This document shows, in pieces, positions 43,290 through 53,515 of a stretch of DNA of 64,000 nucleotides. How positions within the stretch are numbered: the first letter of the stretch is position 1; the number at the start of each line of letters is the position of its first letter. A program made the translations under genes and the position numbers. The notes below the pieces were generated by a model. It searched no databases, was not told the origin of the DNA, and saw only the letters and a list, made by a program, of their open reading frames with translations. This DNA comes from Pinibacter soli (GTDB lineage Bacteria; Bacteroidota; Bacteroidia; Chitinophagales; Chitinophagaceae): assembly GCF_029961145.1 (NCBI RefSeq), contig NZ_JASBRG010000007.1:2920533-2984532 (forward strand). Reading direction: 5' to 3'.

Positions 43290-45110
43290 ATGGATAAGTT
43301 CATCGTTTCGGCAAGAAAATACCGCCCGCAGAATTTTTCTACGGTTGTAGGGCAATCGCATATTACTACTACCCTTAAAAATGCTATTAAGAACCAGCAA
43401 TTGGCACATGCATTTTTATTTTGCGGTCCGCGTGGTGTGGGTAAAACAACCTGCGCCCGTATTCTTGCAAAAACAATCAACTGCGAAAATCCAACAGCAG
43501 ATGGCGAAGCTTGTAACGAGTGCCATTCATGCGTTTCTTTTAATGAAGGAACCTCTTTAAATATCCACGAGCTGGATGCGGCGAGCAACAACTCCGTAGA
43601 TGATATCCGTGCACTGGTTGAGCAGGTCCGTTTCGCCCCACAGGCCGGTAAATACAAAGTGTATATCGTGGATGAGGTGCACATGCTGAGTGCGAGCGCC
43701 TTCAACGCTTTCCTTAAGACATTGGAAGAGCCACCACCTTACGCGATCTTTATTTTGGCCACGACAGAAAAACACAAAATACTTCCAACCATCTTAAGCC
43801 GTTGTCAAATATTCGATTTCAAAAGAATTACCATTAACGATACGGTTGACCACCTGGCAGAGATTTGCGAAAAAGAAGACATCAATGCAGATAAAGCTGC
43901 GCTGCAAGTTATCGCTCAAAAAAGTGAGGGCTGTATGCGCGACTCCCTGAGTATTCTTGACAAAATCGTGAGCTTTACCAACGGTGAGCTTACTTACCAA
44001 AATACACTTGAGCACCTGAATATCCTGGATGCGGACTATTACTTCAAGCTGGTTGATTGCATGCTTGAGCAGGATCTTGCCGGTGCAATGTTGTTGTATG
44101 ACGATATCAATCGCAAGGGTTTTGAAGGCGATCTTGTGTTGAATGGTTTTGCAGAGTTTCTTCGCAACCTTCTGGTTTGCAAAGATGCAAAGGTTGCCGG
44201 GTTGCTTGAAGTGGTACAAAGCTTTAAAGATCGTTATACGGCTACTGCCGCAAGAGTTTCCGTTCCATATATGATCAGCGCATTAAATGCCCTTAATGAA
44301 GCTGAGATCAATTATAAAGCGGCGAGAAATAAACGTCTGCATGTTGAGCTTTTGCTCATCAAACTCTGTTACTTGCAGCAAGCGTTAGAATTGGCTAGTT
44401 CCGGAGACGGGATTAGCAAAAAAAAAATAGCTGAATCTACACGACCGGTAGCTTTCAAAAACCTGAAGATCGTTGAGTTGAAGACGGCGTCCGGTGTTGA
44501 AAGTGCACCCCAAATGCCAGCCACTGTCGAAGGCGGGGCAAAACTAATCATAGAAGAGCATCAGTTCCAATATAAAGCTCCAGCTCCACAACCGCAACAA
44601 CTGGCAGCAATGCCTACTGCCGCAGCTAAGCAGCCACAGGCGCCGCAATCGAGTGGTGGTAAGCTTGGTTCTCTATCGAAGTTGCGCCAACAGTTTTCAG
44701 GTAATGAAGGCAATAGCGCAATGCAACAGGCTATTCCACTAACCCAAAGTCTTTTGGAAGAGGTGTGGCGCAATTTTTCTGTATCGCTTAAAGAAGGCAG
44801 AAATCCCGCAGCACAAAGTTTTGATCTCGCAGTATTGCGCATAAAATCAGATGCAAGTTTCGAAATAGTTACCCCCAATAATTTACAGCAAAAATTCATT
44901 GAAGGTGAACGAGTTGGCCTGTCAGAATATTTGCAGGAAAAATTCTGCAACCGCAGACTTACTTATAACGTTATAGTAGAGCTTAACGAGGATCTTATTC
45001 CCAAAGTTAAAATGCCTCTTAACTCTAAAGAACAGTTTCAAAAAATAGCGGAAGAATATCCCGTGGTAAAGGAATTGAGAGACAGGTTGAGGCTGGAATT
45101 GGATCTGTAG
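43290..45110 (+). CDS. dnaX: DNA polymerase III subunits gamma/tau
   Basis: 606 residues. The AAA+ ATPase of the clamp loader has Walker A GPRGVGKT (46-53), zinc cysteines C65, C75, C78, C81 and the SRC motif in LPTILSRCQIFDF. Proline/glutamine/alanine-rich linkers (about 430-470) and a C-terminal tau-like domain follow. It loads the beta clamp and couples polymerase cores. No slippery sequence for frameshift to a short gamma was searched beyond eye inspection; AAAAAAAAA at 44419 is a candidate that could be checked. Confidence 0.95.
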   Translation: MDKFIVSARKYRPQNFSTVVGQSHITTTLKNAIKNQQLAHAFLFCGPRGVGKTTCARILAKTINCENPTADGEACNECHSCVSFNEGTSLNIHELDAASNNSVDDIRALVEQVRFAPQAGKYKVYIVDEVHMLSASAFNAFLKTLEEPPPYAIFILATTEKHKILPTILSRCQIFDFKRITINDTVDHLAEICEKEDINADKAALQVIAQKSEGCMRDSLSILDKIVSFTNGELTYQNTLEHLNILDADYYFKLVDCMLEQDLAGAMLLYDDINRKGFEGDLVLNGFAEFLRNLLVCKDAKVAGLLEVVQSFKDRYTATAARVSVPYMISALNALNEAEINYKAARNKRLHVELLLIKLCYLQQALELASSGDGISKKKIAESTRPVAFKNLKIVELKTASGVESAPQMPATVEGGAKLIIEEHQFQYKAPAPQPQQLAAMPTAAAKQPQAPQSSGGKLGSLSKLRQQFSGNEGNSAMQQAIPLTQSLLEEVWRNFSVSLKEGRNPAAQSFDLAVLRIKSDASFEIVTPNNLQQKFIEGERVGLSEYLQEKFCNRRLTYNVIVELNEDLIPKVKMPLNSKEQFQKIAEEYPVVKELRDRLRLELDL

Positions 45111-45111
45111 C

Positions 45112-45234
45112 AAATGACTGAGTAACTGAATAACTGACTGTCCCTCGTTCAGTCAGTTATTCGCCATCAATTGGCTGAAGTTGTAACTAATTCAATCTGT
45201 ACGACATTCAACCGTTCAGTTATTCAGTTATTAT
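45112..45234. repeat. Family D inverted repeat (CATTCAGT words)
   Basis: TGACTGAGTAACTGAATAAC faces CAGTCAGTTATTCG and ACCGTTCAGTTATTCAGTTA, in 8-base steps, after the dnaX stop. Confidence 0.6.
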
Positions 45235-45326
45235 TGTTAAAAGTACTTTTTCACGGTTAACTGGTAGTTAATTAAGGTCGTCGTTTGTTTTTTCCTTTAG
45301 AACTTTGCAATTCAGATAAATTATTT

Positions 45327-48300
45327 ATGAACCCTTCTACTACACAGGTCTTTCAAACGAATTCTGCCACCCGTTGGCAACGTTTTAAATGGACCAGTCG
45401 TATTTTATTGTTTCTGGCTGTTTTAGGTATTGTAATCATCACAATTACATTGGTTCGAGATTATAAACCCAGCATTCCTCAACTCAAAGAAAAGAATGAC
45501 GCCTATAAAAAGATTCTGCAAACAAACCAGGCTTTTTTTCGCGACAATAAGATCAACAAGCAATATGCCGGCTTCCGTTCATTTATCGACACTAAAATGG
45601 ACAAAAACCAGCAGCTTGGTTGTTATGTAAACAGGTACTCACAAAATCCTGTAGATGTCGACAAACTCAATCCGTTTACGGGTGCAGAGGGAAGGCCATT
45701 TTACCCTTTCAATTGCGGCATTCGCGCAGCATTTTATGTGGCATGGGATCCTCAGTCTTATTTTTCTTTAAGAAGAAATATTTCCAAACTTAACCTGGTG
45801 ATTCCCGAATGGATGTTCATTGATCCTAAGGGCGACAGTTTGTACACAAATATTGATGATCGAGCCTATCAGTTAATGAAGGAATCGAAAGTTAAGATCA
45901 TGCCAATCCTTTCTAATAACTTCCAGGGCACCTTTCAGGGGGAGGCTGTACATCGCATCATTAACGATCCAAAAAAGAAAGAACGTTTAATTAAGGATAT
46001 TCTAAAAGTGCTGTCGAAAGGAAATTTTGCCGGCATCAACGTCGATCTAGAAGATTTGGTGGAGACAAAAGACGAGCCAATCATCGCATTTCAAAAAGAA
46101 TTGTATGCACGTCTTCATGAAAAAGGTTATTTGGTCTCACAGGATGTAATGCCTTTCAATGACGATTATAATTACACAGAATTGGCCAAATGCAATGATT
46201 ACATTTTCCTGATGGCATATGATCAGTTTTACGACATGTCTTCTCCCGGACCGGTAAGTGCGCAAAAGTGGATTGAAGCAGCCGTGGATGAAGCCGCTAA
46301 AAATATCCCTTCAGAAAAAATCATTCTTTGTCTTGCGGGTTACGGCTATGACTGGCCAAAAGACGGGCAGGCTTCTAACGTAACCTATCAGGAAGCACTG
46401 ACAACAGCAAGAGAAAGTGATGGTAAGATTGACTTTAACAACGATACATACAACCTGCATTTCTCCTACTTCGATGACAATGATCATCCCCACGAAGTTT
46501 ACTTTACAGATGCCGCCACCAACTTCAACACCTTGCGTTTTGCAACAGAATATGGGTTGAGTGGGGTTGCTTTGTGGCGCCTTGGTTCTGAGGATAGTCG
46601 ACTTTGGGATTTTTATGATAAGGATATGGGCGCTCTTGCGTTACAGCATTTTGATTTCGGAGATTTTGCAAGTGTGGAATCAAGCAATGATGTGGACTAT
46701 ATTGGCGATGGTGAAATACTGGATGTTTTGTCTACTCCCACCAACGGACAAATCACAACAGAACTGGATTCCGCGCAAATGCTAATTTCGGAGGAGCACT
46801 ATGTGAGCCTGCCTTCTATGTTTGTTGTAAAAAAATATGGCAAGGTAAGTCCGAAGCAGGTTCTCCTTACATTCGATGATGGCCCCGATCCAATTTACAC
46901 ACCGCAAGTACTGGACATTTTAGCCCAAGAGCATGTGCCTGCTGCGTTCTTCCTGCTGGGAATAAATGCAGAGAACAATATCCCTCTTGTAAAACGAATT
47001 TATAATGAGGGTCACGAAATTGGCAACCATACTTTCTCTCATCCCAATGTGGCTACGATAAGTAAGCGAAGAGCCAATATTGAATTTGAATCTACACGTT
47101 TGCTTATTGAAGCGATAACAGGCCATTCTACCATTCTTTTCCGCGCACCTTACAACGCTGATGCGATGCCTGAAACAATGGAAGAATTGGTACCTGTGGC
47201 ACTTGCACGTCAAAAAAATTATTTGGATGTGGGCGAATCCATCGATCCTGAAGATTGGGAGCCAAGCGTAAGCGCGGACACTATTGTGCAAAGAATAATA
47301 GATCGCAAAGCAGAGCTTGATACGATGGGCGGCATTATCCTGCTGCACGATGCGGGTGGCGACAACAGAACGCAAACCGTAAAAGCGCTTCCAAGAATCA
47401 TTAAGTACTTTAAGGACAACGGATATACATTTATTACACTTTCAGAATTACTGCGCAAGAAAAAAGATGAATTAATGCCGCCTGTTCCTAAAGGCAGCGG
47501 CTATACGCTGATGCAGTTTAACTATTACATGGCTGAGTTTGGCTATTGGGGCGGACGAATATTGTCTTCATTATTTCTTGTGTTTATTTTCTTATCGCTT
47601 GGACGAATATTACTGATGGCAGTTCTCGCATCGCGACAGAATAAAAAAGACAAGCAGTTGACAATTGCACCGGTGATCAAAGATTTTCCGCTTGTGTCGA
47701 TCATTGTTCCTGCATATAACGAAGAAGTAAATGCAGTGAGCTCACTGAGTAATTTGCTTAAAACAGATTATCCAAATTTTGAAGTTTTGTTTATCGATGA
47801 CGGCAGTAAAGATTCTACTTACGATAAAGTAAACAACTTTTTTGCTGACAATCCAAAAGTAAAAGTATTTACCAAACCTAATGGAGGCAAGGCTTCTGCA
47901 TTAAACTATGGCATTTTGCAAAGCAAGGCGGAGTATGTGGTATGCATTGACGCTGATACGAAACTGCTGCCAGATGCTATTTCCAAACTGATGCAGGACT
48001 TCCTTACAACACTTCCTGGTGCAGATCAGATGGGTGCTGTTGCAGGAAATGTAAAAGTGGGTAACGAAGTCAATATGCTCACGAAATGGCAATCGATAGA
48101 ATATATCACCAGTCAGAATTTCGATCGGAAAGCGTTTGCTGCTGTTAATGCGATCACGGTGGTTCCCGGAGCTATTGGTGCGTTCCGTAAAAAAGCAATT
48201 GAAGAAGCCGGCGGATTTACAACAGATACACTTGCAGAGGATTGCGACTTAACGATTCGCATTCTGCGTTGCGGTTATACCGTTAATAACGAGAATAAAG

Positions 48301-48785
48301 CGATTGCTATGACAGAAGCTCCGGAAACATTAAAGATGTTCCTGAAGCAACGTTTCCGCTGGAGCTTTGGTGTAATGCAAACTTTCTGGAAAAACCGCGA
48401 TGCATTGTTTAACTGGAAGTACAAATGGCTCGGCTGGCTCGCACTACCAAACATTCTCGTGTTCCAGTTTATGATACCGGCAATCGCGCCACTGGCAGAT
48501 GTGTTTATGATCATTGGTATCCTAACCGGAAACGCGGCCAAAATACTTTCCTACTACTTCATTTTTATGTTGGTAGATGGGGCCGTATCTATTCTGGCGT
48601 TCAGTTTTGAAAAAGAGAAATACAGCAAGCTATGGTGGCTGTTTCCTCAGCGGTTGATCTATCGTTGGTTGATGTATTACATACTGTTCAAATCATTCCG
48701 TAAGGCAATTAAAGGAGAGCTTCAGCATTGGGGCGTCTTGAAGAGGACTGGTAATGTGAAAGACATTGTGTTAATGGAAAATTGA
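45327..48785 (+). CDS. GH18-NodB-GT2 chimera: exopolysaccharide synthase/hydrolase/deacetylase
   Basis: 1152 residues from ATG 45327. After one transmembrane helix come a GH18-like barrel (about 85-430) with FAGINVDLED (D240, catalytic-type E242; first Asp of DxDxE is Asn), a NodB deacetylase (about 510-705) with TFDDGPD (515-521), H568, H572 and RAPYN (606-610), then two membrane helices and a processive GT2 (about 790-1030) with DDGSKD (824-829), DAD (875-877), ED (971-972) and QRFRW (1008-1012), ending in three or more helices. These are the activities of PgaB (hydrolase, deacetylase) and PgaC (synthase) in one chain, so a PNAG-like polymer is plausible. Confidence 0.88.
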   Translation: MNPSTTQVFQTNSATRWQRFKWTSRILLFLAVLGIVIITITLVRDYKPSIPQLKEKNDAYKKILQTNQAFFRDNKINKQYAGFRSFIDTKMDKNQQLGCYVNRYSQNPVDVDKLNPFTGAEGRPFYPFNCGIRAAFYVAWDPQSYFSLRRNISKLNLVIPEWMFIDPKGDSLYTNIDDRAYQLMKESKVKIMPILSNNFQGTFQGEAVHRIINDPKKKERLIKDILKVLSKGNFAGINVDLEDLVETKDEPIIAFQKELYARLHEKGYLVSQDVMPFNDDYNYTELAKCNDYIFLMAYDQFYDMSSPGPVSAQKWIEAAVDEAAKNIPSEKIILCLAGYGYDWPKDGQASNVTYQEALTTARESDGKIDFNNDTYNLHFSYFDDNDHPHEVYFTDAATNFNTLRFATEYGLSGVALWRLGSEDSRLWDFYDKDMGALALQHFDFGDFASVESSNDVDYIGDGEILDVLSTPTNGQITTELDSAQMLISEEHYVSLPSMFVVKKYGKVSPKQVLLTFDDGPDPIYTPQVLDILAQEHVPAAFFLLGINAENNIPLVKRIYNEGHEIGNHTFSHPNVATISKRRANIEFESTRLLIEAITGHSTILFRAPYNADAMPETMEELVPVALARQKNYLDVGESIDPEDWEPSVSADTIVQRIIDRKAELDTMGGIILLHDAGGDNRTQTVKALPRIIKYFKDNGYTFITLSELLRKKKDELMPPVPKGSGYTLMQFNYYMAEFGYWGGRILSSLFLVFIFLSLGRILLMAVLASRQNKKDKQLTIAPVIKDFPLVSIIVPAYNEEVNAVSSLSNLLKTDYPNFEVLFIDDGSKDSTYDKVNNFFADNPKVKVFTKPNGGKASALNYGILQSKAEYVVCIDADTKLLPDAISKLMQDFLTTLPGADQMGAVAGNVKVGNEVNMLTKWQSIEYITSQNFDRKAFAAVNAITVVPGAIGAFRKKAIEEAGGFTTDTLAEDCDLTIRILRCGYTVNNENKAIAMTEAPETLKMFLKQRFRWSFGVMQTFWKNRDALFNWKYKWLGWLALPNILVFQFMIPAIAPLADVFMIIGILTGNAAKILSYYFIFMLVDGAVSILAFSFEKEKYSKLWWLFPQRLIYRWLMYYILFKSFRKAIKGELQHWGVLKRTGNVKDIVLMEN

Positions 48786-48938
48786 AAATGAGCTTTAGCG
48801 TATGCTAAATAAGAAGCCGCATCGTTATGGTGCGGCTTTTATATTGATTTCAACCATTGCTACTTACTTATAAACGCTTATAAAAAGAAGAAAGGCATCT
48901 CGTAACCAAAGCATTTTCAACTTTCAATTTTCAACTTC
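48777..48938. repeat. Family A repeat arms around a terminator
   Basis: GGAAAATTGAAAATGAGC (left, starting in the 3' end of the GH18-NodB-GT2 gene) faces CATTTTCAACTTTCAATTTT (right, 48912-48931). A normal terminator lies between. Confidence 0.6.
48814..48842 (+). terminator. Terminator of the GH18-NodB-GT2 gene
   Basis: AAGCCGCATC (48814-48823) pairs with GGTGCGGCTT (48829-48838) with one G-U, loop GTTAT, followed by TTATATT. Confidence 0.85.
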
Positions 48939-49910
48939 ATAAATCACTCCCATCTGGTGCAAAATAATGTCCATCGTGCGGCTCATGGTTAAAGTGAAGT
49001 TTAGTGGCATTAGCGGAGATTCTTTATAGCCTTTTTCAAGACAATCCATTACGTGACGTATTTCGTGCTCAAATCCATTGCTTCCGTGTGGCATGGAAAA
49101 TGATTGTTTGTCGCCATCGTTAAGCAAGACGAGCATGTCAGTTGCTTTGTACCATGGCGATTGCAAAATAATTTTCCCCTTGATTCCTATTATTTCAGCA
49201 TGTTTTTCTGAGTTCATTGTGATGGAAGAAAAAATAGAGGCCGATCTGTCGCCATTATATTTCAATACTGCATTGCAATACTCGTCAGCTCCCGTTTTTG
49301 TCAGCTTTGATGCGCTGTGTATGGAAGTTGGTTCGCCAAATAATAAGGTGGCCAAAAACAAGGGATAAACGCCGACATCCAATAACGATCCCCCGCCAAG
49401 TTTCAAATTGTATAAGCGATTGTTTTCATCTGCCGGAGCATTGAATCCAAAATCTGCCCGCACATACTGAACATCTCCAATAACATCTTGCTTAATCAAT
49501 TCAAGAGCTTTGTGTATAGAAGGCATAAATCTGCTCCACATGCCCTCCATAAAAAATACATTATACTCACGGGCCGCACCGGTCATTTTTACAGCTTGTG
49601 AATAGTTCAGCGCCATGGGCTTTTCACAAACAACTGCTTTGTTGTTCTGGAGGCACAAAATGGAATGTTCACAATGAAAAGCATGTGGTGTTGCAACATA
49701 AACAACATCAACATTTGCGTCTGCAGCAAGGCTTTCATAATCATTGTAAATAACAGACACACCATGCCTTACCGCAAAATCCTGGCCCTTTCGTTTATCA
49801 CGGGAAGCAATAGCATAGAGTTCTGCACCCTCTGTAAACTCAATGGCCGTGGCAAATTTTTCGGCAATTCTCCCCGCGCCTAAGATGCCCCATTTATATT
49901 TTTTTTTCAT
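48924..49910 (-). CDS. Gfo/Idh/MocA-family oxidoreductase
   Basis: 328 residues. The NAD(P)-binding Rossmann motif GILGAGRIAEKFA (8-20) and EKPMALN (96-102), which holds the catalytic lysine of the family, are clear. The C-terminal alpha/beta domain is typical. Members oxidise or reduce sugars, polyols or related cyclic alcohols; the substrate is not evident. The gene is monocistronic between two convergent/divergent neighbours, with a bidirectional terminator at its 5' side serving the next gene. Confidence 0.9.
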   Translation of the reverse strand: MKKKYKWGILGAGRIAEKFATAIEFTEGAELYAIASRDKRKGQDFAVRHGVSVIYNDYESLAADANVDVVYVATPHAFHCEHSILCLQNNKAVVCEKPMALNYSQAVKMTGAAREYNVFFMEGMWSRFMPSIHKALELIKQDVIGDVQYVRADFGFNAPADENNRLYNLKLGGGSLLDVGVYPLFLATLLFGEPTSIHSASKLTKTGADEYCNAVLKYNGDRSASIFSSITMNSEKHAEIIGIKGKIILQSPWYKATDMLVLLNDGDKQSFSMPHGSNGFEHEIRHVMDCLEKGYKESPLMPLNFTLTMSRTMDIILHQMGVIYEVEN

Positions 49911-49925
49911 AAAAAATTTTACATA

Positions 49926-49962
49926 AAAAAAGCATAAGACGCTTTAAATCTTATGCTTTTTT
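49926..49962. terminator. Bidirectional terminator
   Basis: AAAAAAGCATAAGA (49926-49939) pairs with TCTTATGCTTTTTT (49949-49962), a perfect 14-bp stem. It sits just after the minus-strand stop at 49979. Confidence 0.88.
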
Positions 49963-49978
49963 CTATCTGAACTCATGT

Positions 49979-52900
49979 TTAGAAATCTACACCCATGGCA
50001 AAATAGAAGATTGGTTTGCCTCCAAAGAATCTCCCCATCGGCCAGCCTGTGTCCATTCTAATAAAGTAGCCGAGCAATGTGCTGCGTACACCAAAACCAT
50101 AACCACCTACAAACGGACCAACACCACCGGCTTTTAGTTTCACTAACAAGTCTCCTTCGCCGTATACTTGCTCTGGTCTGGCTATTTTACTTACCTCACC
50201 ATCCCATGCCGTTCCGAGGTCAATGAACTGGGTTACCTGGAAGTTGCGTATAAATGCATTGTTAATCGGCTTTTTAATCAGTGTGCTGAATACAGGGAAT
50301 CTGAACTCACTGTTCATTACAAATGCATTGTTTCCGTTGGCTATATTTTGTTTGTAGCCTCTCACATTTACGGCCAAAGACTGGAATGCGTATTCTGTAT
50401 TTGTTGGCGGAGCTGGTTGGCTATAAGCCTTAGGTCCGAGCCAACCATCTACACCACCGAGGTAATAAACTATTTTCTGTGTGCCTAGAGAAGCGTCGCC
50501 CGCCGCTCTGAATGCCCATATGAAATTCTGGAAAAGCGGTTTGTAATAACGACCGTCAAAACCAATATTAAAGCCGGTCGGGCTAATGTTATCCTGTTTA
50601 TTCAATCTTGTATTGAAATCAACATATGCTTTATAGCGCAAGCCATTCAAAATGTTGGTCGTTTTTTGTATTGTGTTGTCATGAACATACTCCAGGCGCA
50701 ACAAACCGTACAACTGTTTTACATCAGGATAAGTAACGGAGTATGGATCCTCAAACATTCCTTTGTATACATACTTGTCGCTTCTTAAGCCAAATGAAAA
50801 ACGAACGCTTTTAACTCTGTTGAAAGGATATTTCATAATACCCTGGAACAAGTTGGTGTATTGTTTCATGATGTGGCCGGTATAATCGGTACCCACATCC
50901 GTTTTGCGATAGTAAATAATAGAGTAGTCGATTCTCTTTTTCAGATAATCGAATCTCGCCATCTGCTCACCACCTGAGTTAAACAAAGAACCTGTTCCGG
51001 GAATAAACAAACTTGTTCCTGCTGACCCGCCGCCATTTCCAACGGATACGGAACCACTACCACCGGTGTTGATCAGCGGAATGCGGATCATTCCTGTGAA
51101 GCGTAAATCTTCAAACAGATCGTACACGGATACGCTGAACATACCATTGAACCCATTGTTACTGCTAAGCGTTACAGGCACTGCGCCTGTATACGGATCG
51201 AATCTCGTAACAAGAACATCGTTGTTGAATAACGAAGTAGTTATTTGCTCCGCGGAAAACTTCAACCTGTAATCATAATGTTTTGCCTTATCCAAAATCG
51301 TAGGAGGTGGTGGCTGTACATTCAAATTACCGTTCGTAGAATCTGCTTTTTTTGCTGAGTCAGTTTTTTCGTTTTCAAATTCGTTTTCAAAAATATTGTT
51401 CTGTTTGTTCTGATCTGCCCTGGGTTCCAATAATTCCGCAGAATTCATTCTTGCATCTGCGATTGTCTTTGCCCTGTACTCAGTTGTTTTAGGGTTAACA
51501 TTTCTTCTCCTCAATGTACTGTCGTCAACTTTTAACCTGTACAGCAATTTCAAATCACCTTCTTGTCTTGTTTCACTTACAACGCCACGTTCGCCGGCAG
51601 ACTTGGTTTCTTTAATTCCACTTTGATAGTTAGTAATCGGAAAAACATAAGCCGAATCCAACGTTACGGAGAATGTGTAAATAGTGTCCGGTTCATCTTT
51701 TTTGTAAGCACGCAACAGCGAATCAACATCTTTGTAATCCGGGTTTCTCAGTATCTCATCTCCTATTTTGTATATCGTATCAACACCTGCACGTTTTGTG
51801 CTAAAGAAACCTGCAAACCTGTTTGATACGCCATTTTCATCACTCACAAATGTGAAGTGTGTGTTGTTATATTGAACCGGAAAACGGGCATTTCCCCATT
51901 GCATATTGCTTAACTGAGAAATTTGCTTGAATTCGCTTTGGTTCCAGTTATCTACAAGGAAAATGTTATACCGATTGTGAGACGGCAAAACAGTATCGGA
52001 AGACACAGCTTTACCAGAAGGTCTGTTAGATGCATAAATTATCCCTGTTTTTCCAGGAAAAGCCACGAAAGATGGATCGATGTCATCCCAAATATCGTTC
52101 GTGATTTGTTTTGACTCGTTCTTCTCGATGTCGTAGGTAAAAATATCAGATTGACCTTTTTTCACTGCACTGAACAACAAAGTATTTGCGTTCAGCATAA
52201 ATTTCATGTCCTGTATCTGATCGAAGCCCTCAATTGTCTGTTTGTTCTTTTTCAAGTGAGAGACCATGTCATAGATAAAAAACTTAATTTTCCCTTCGTC
52301 ATTATAGATCACAGCGAGCCGGGTACCTTTGGGATCCCAGGCCATCATGGGATAGTTTGGGTTGGGTTTATTTTCCGGATTGATTACGCCATTTTTTAAC
52401 AGCACCCTTCTATCTACATAATTTTCATACAACACTACTCTTTCTACTCCTCTCTTGTATTCCACCACTGCATAGCTCTGGCTTTTCGGAGCAGGGTTTG
52501 GAGAAAAGCGGAAAAAGTCTTTGTTCTGATTAATATCTTCAGTTACGGATAAATTTCCTTTAGGGTTGTTTCGTCTTCCGCGAATGTCCTTGTAATACTT
52601 TTCTGATTCTTTGTCCATAAACTCCTGCAGCACATCTTTGAACTTCTGTTTACAGATGCGCATCGATGCAGTGTTTAGATTTCTGTAAATGCGGGCGAGA
52701 TATAAGAAATAAGTAACGTTTTCCTGTTTGTAATTTGTTGCGATATAATGCCAGAATGCATGCCCTGCAAGTTGTGGTTTCGCATAAGCAAACTGGTAAA
52801 AATTCTTGTAGTCAGCAGACATCAAAACAGATTTCAATTGATCATCCAGTTCCGTGCTCCAGTTCTCTCCGGCATATGAAACATACCCGTCCACCAGCCA

Positions 52901-53452
52901 TTGCGGCAAATCAAGAAGGGCTTTATTTGCCGCAAACTCACCAAGGTCGTCTCCAAACAAAACATTGTCAAGTAAAATTTTTGCAATTCCCTGCCTTACC
53001 TGTATGCGAAGGTTAGAGTGATCACTGTTGTAGTAAACCACCATTTTATTGTTTACCAATTTGGTATTTCCTCCTGTGATTTGGAAATCACCGGCAAGAC
53101 CAATGTTGGTTTGCTGCATGTCGTCGTAGCTGTTATAAATAATAATGTTGGCCCGTCTTTGCAAAGCGTATTCAGCAAATTTCTCAAGCCCCGATAATTC
53201 TTCTTCTGCCATTTGAGCCACGTACTTTGCAAGGCCCTCGCCACCTTGACTATAATAGCTATTGAAGTTGTTTGTTTGATAATATTCCCACTTAAATTTT
53301 CGGTATTGAACCCTGTTTTTTCCAAATTCAACTGTATTCACCTGGGCAAACAGATTATTGGAAGAGTAAACAAGCAATACGGATAAAATAAGAAAAGTAA
53401 AATATCGACAACCGCTCATTAACAAATTATTCTTCGGAAATTGCATAGCCAT
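49979..53452 (-). CDS. Large exported protein: peptidase-MA-like domain, beta-propeller, BamA-like barrel
   Basis: 1157 residues, signal peptide about 1-36 (ending NLFAQ). Residues 60-290 resemble the gluzincin peptidase-MA fold (LPQWLVDGYVSYAGENW and a DDMQQTNIGL-type strand), but no HExxH is present, so it is probably inactive. About 300-620 has WD40/TolB-like propeller repeats (YDMVSHLKKN, WDDIDPSFVAFPGK). The C-terminal 400 residues look like a BamA/TamA-type outer-membrane barrel. Functions of such fusions are unknown; surface or outer-membrane assembly is a guess. Confidence 0.8.
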   Translation of the reverse strand: MAMQFPKNNLLMSGCRYFTFLILSVLLVYSSNNLFAQVNTVEFGKNRVQYRKFKWEYYQTNNFNSYYSQGGEGLAKYVAQMAEEELSGLEKFAEYALQRRANIIIYNSYDDMQQTNIGLAGDFQITGGNTKLVNNKMVVYYNSDHSNLRIQVRQGIAKILLDNVLFGDDLGEFAANKALLDLPQWLVDGYVSYAGENWSTELDDQLKSVLMSADYKNFYQFAYAKPQLAGHAFWHYIATNYKQENVTYFLYLARIYRNLNTASMRICKQKFKDVLQEFMDKESEKYYKDIRGRRNNPKGNLSVTEDINQNKDFFRFSPNPAPKSQSYAVVEYKRGVERVVLYENYVDRRVLLKNGVINPENKPNPNYPMMAWDPKGTRLAVIYNDEGKIKFFIYDMVSHLKKNKQTIEGFDQIQDMKFMLNANTLLFSAVKKGQSDIFTYDIEKNESKQITNDIWDDIDPSFVAFPGKTGIIYASNRPSGKAVSSDTVLPSHNRYNIFLVDNWNQSEFKQISQLSNMQWGNARFPVQYNNTHFTFVSDENGVSNRFAGFFSTKRAGVDTIYKIGDEILRNPDYKDVDSLLRAYKKDEPDTIYTFSVTLDSAYVFPITNYQSGIKETKSAGERGVVSETRQEGDLKLLYRLKVDDSTLRRRNVNPKTTEYRAKTIADARMNSAELLEPRADQNKQNNIFENEFENEKTDSAKKADSTNGNLNVQPPPPTILDKAKHYDYRLKFSAEQITTSLFNNDVLVTRFDPYTGAVPVTLSSNNGFNGMFSVSVYDLFEDLRFTGMIRIPLINTGGSGSVSVGNGGGSAGTSLFIPGTGSLFNSGGEQMARFDYLKKRIDYSIIYYRKTDVGTDYTGHIMKQYTNLFQGIMKYPFNRVKSVRFSFGLRSDKYVYKGMFEDPYSVTYPDVKQLYGLLRLEYVHDNTIQKTTNILNGLRYKAYVDFNTRLNKQDNISPTGFNIGFDGRYYKPLFQNFIWAFRAAGDASLGTQKIVYYLGGVDGWLGPKAYSQPAPPTNTEYAFQSLAVNVRGYKQNIANGNNAFVMNSEFRFPVFSTLIKKPINNAFIRNFQVTQFIDLGTAWDGEVSKIARPEQVYGEGDLLVKLKAGGVGPFVGGYGFGVRSTLLGYFIRMDTGWPMGRFFGGKPIFYFAMGVDF

Positions 53453-53504
53453 TAATTGTTAATTAAAATTATGGTTTTTCGCCTTAATCACTAAAATTGT
53501 CTGT

Positions 53505-53512
53505 CAAATATA
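53505..53512 (-). promoter_or_regulatory. Candidate -7 promoter box for the large exported protein
   Basis: Reads TATATTTG on the minus strand, a full fit to TAnnTTTG, 52 bases before the ATG at 53452 in a 63-base divergent gap. Confidence 0.45.
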
Positions 53513-53515
53513 TCT

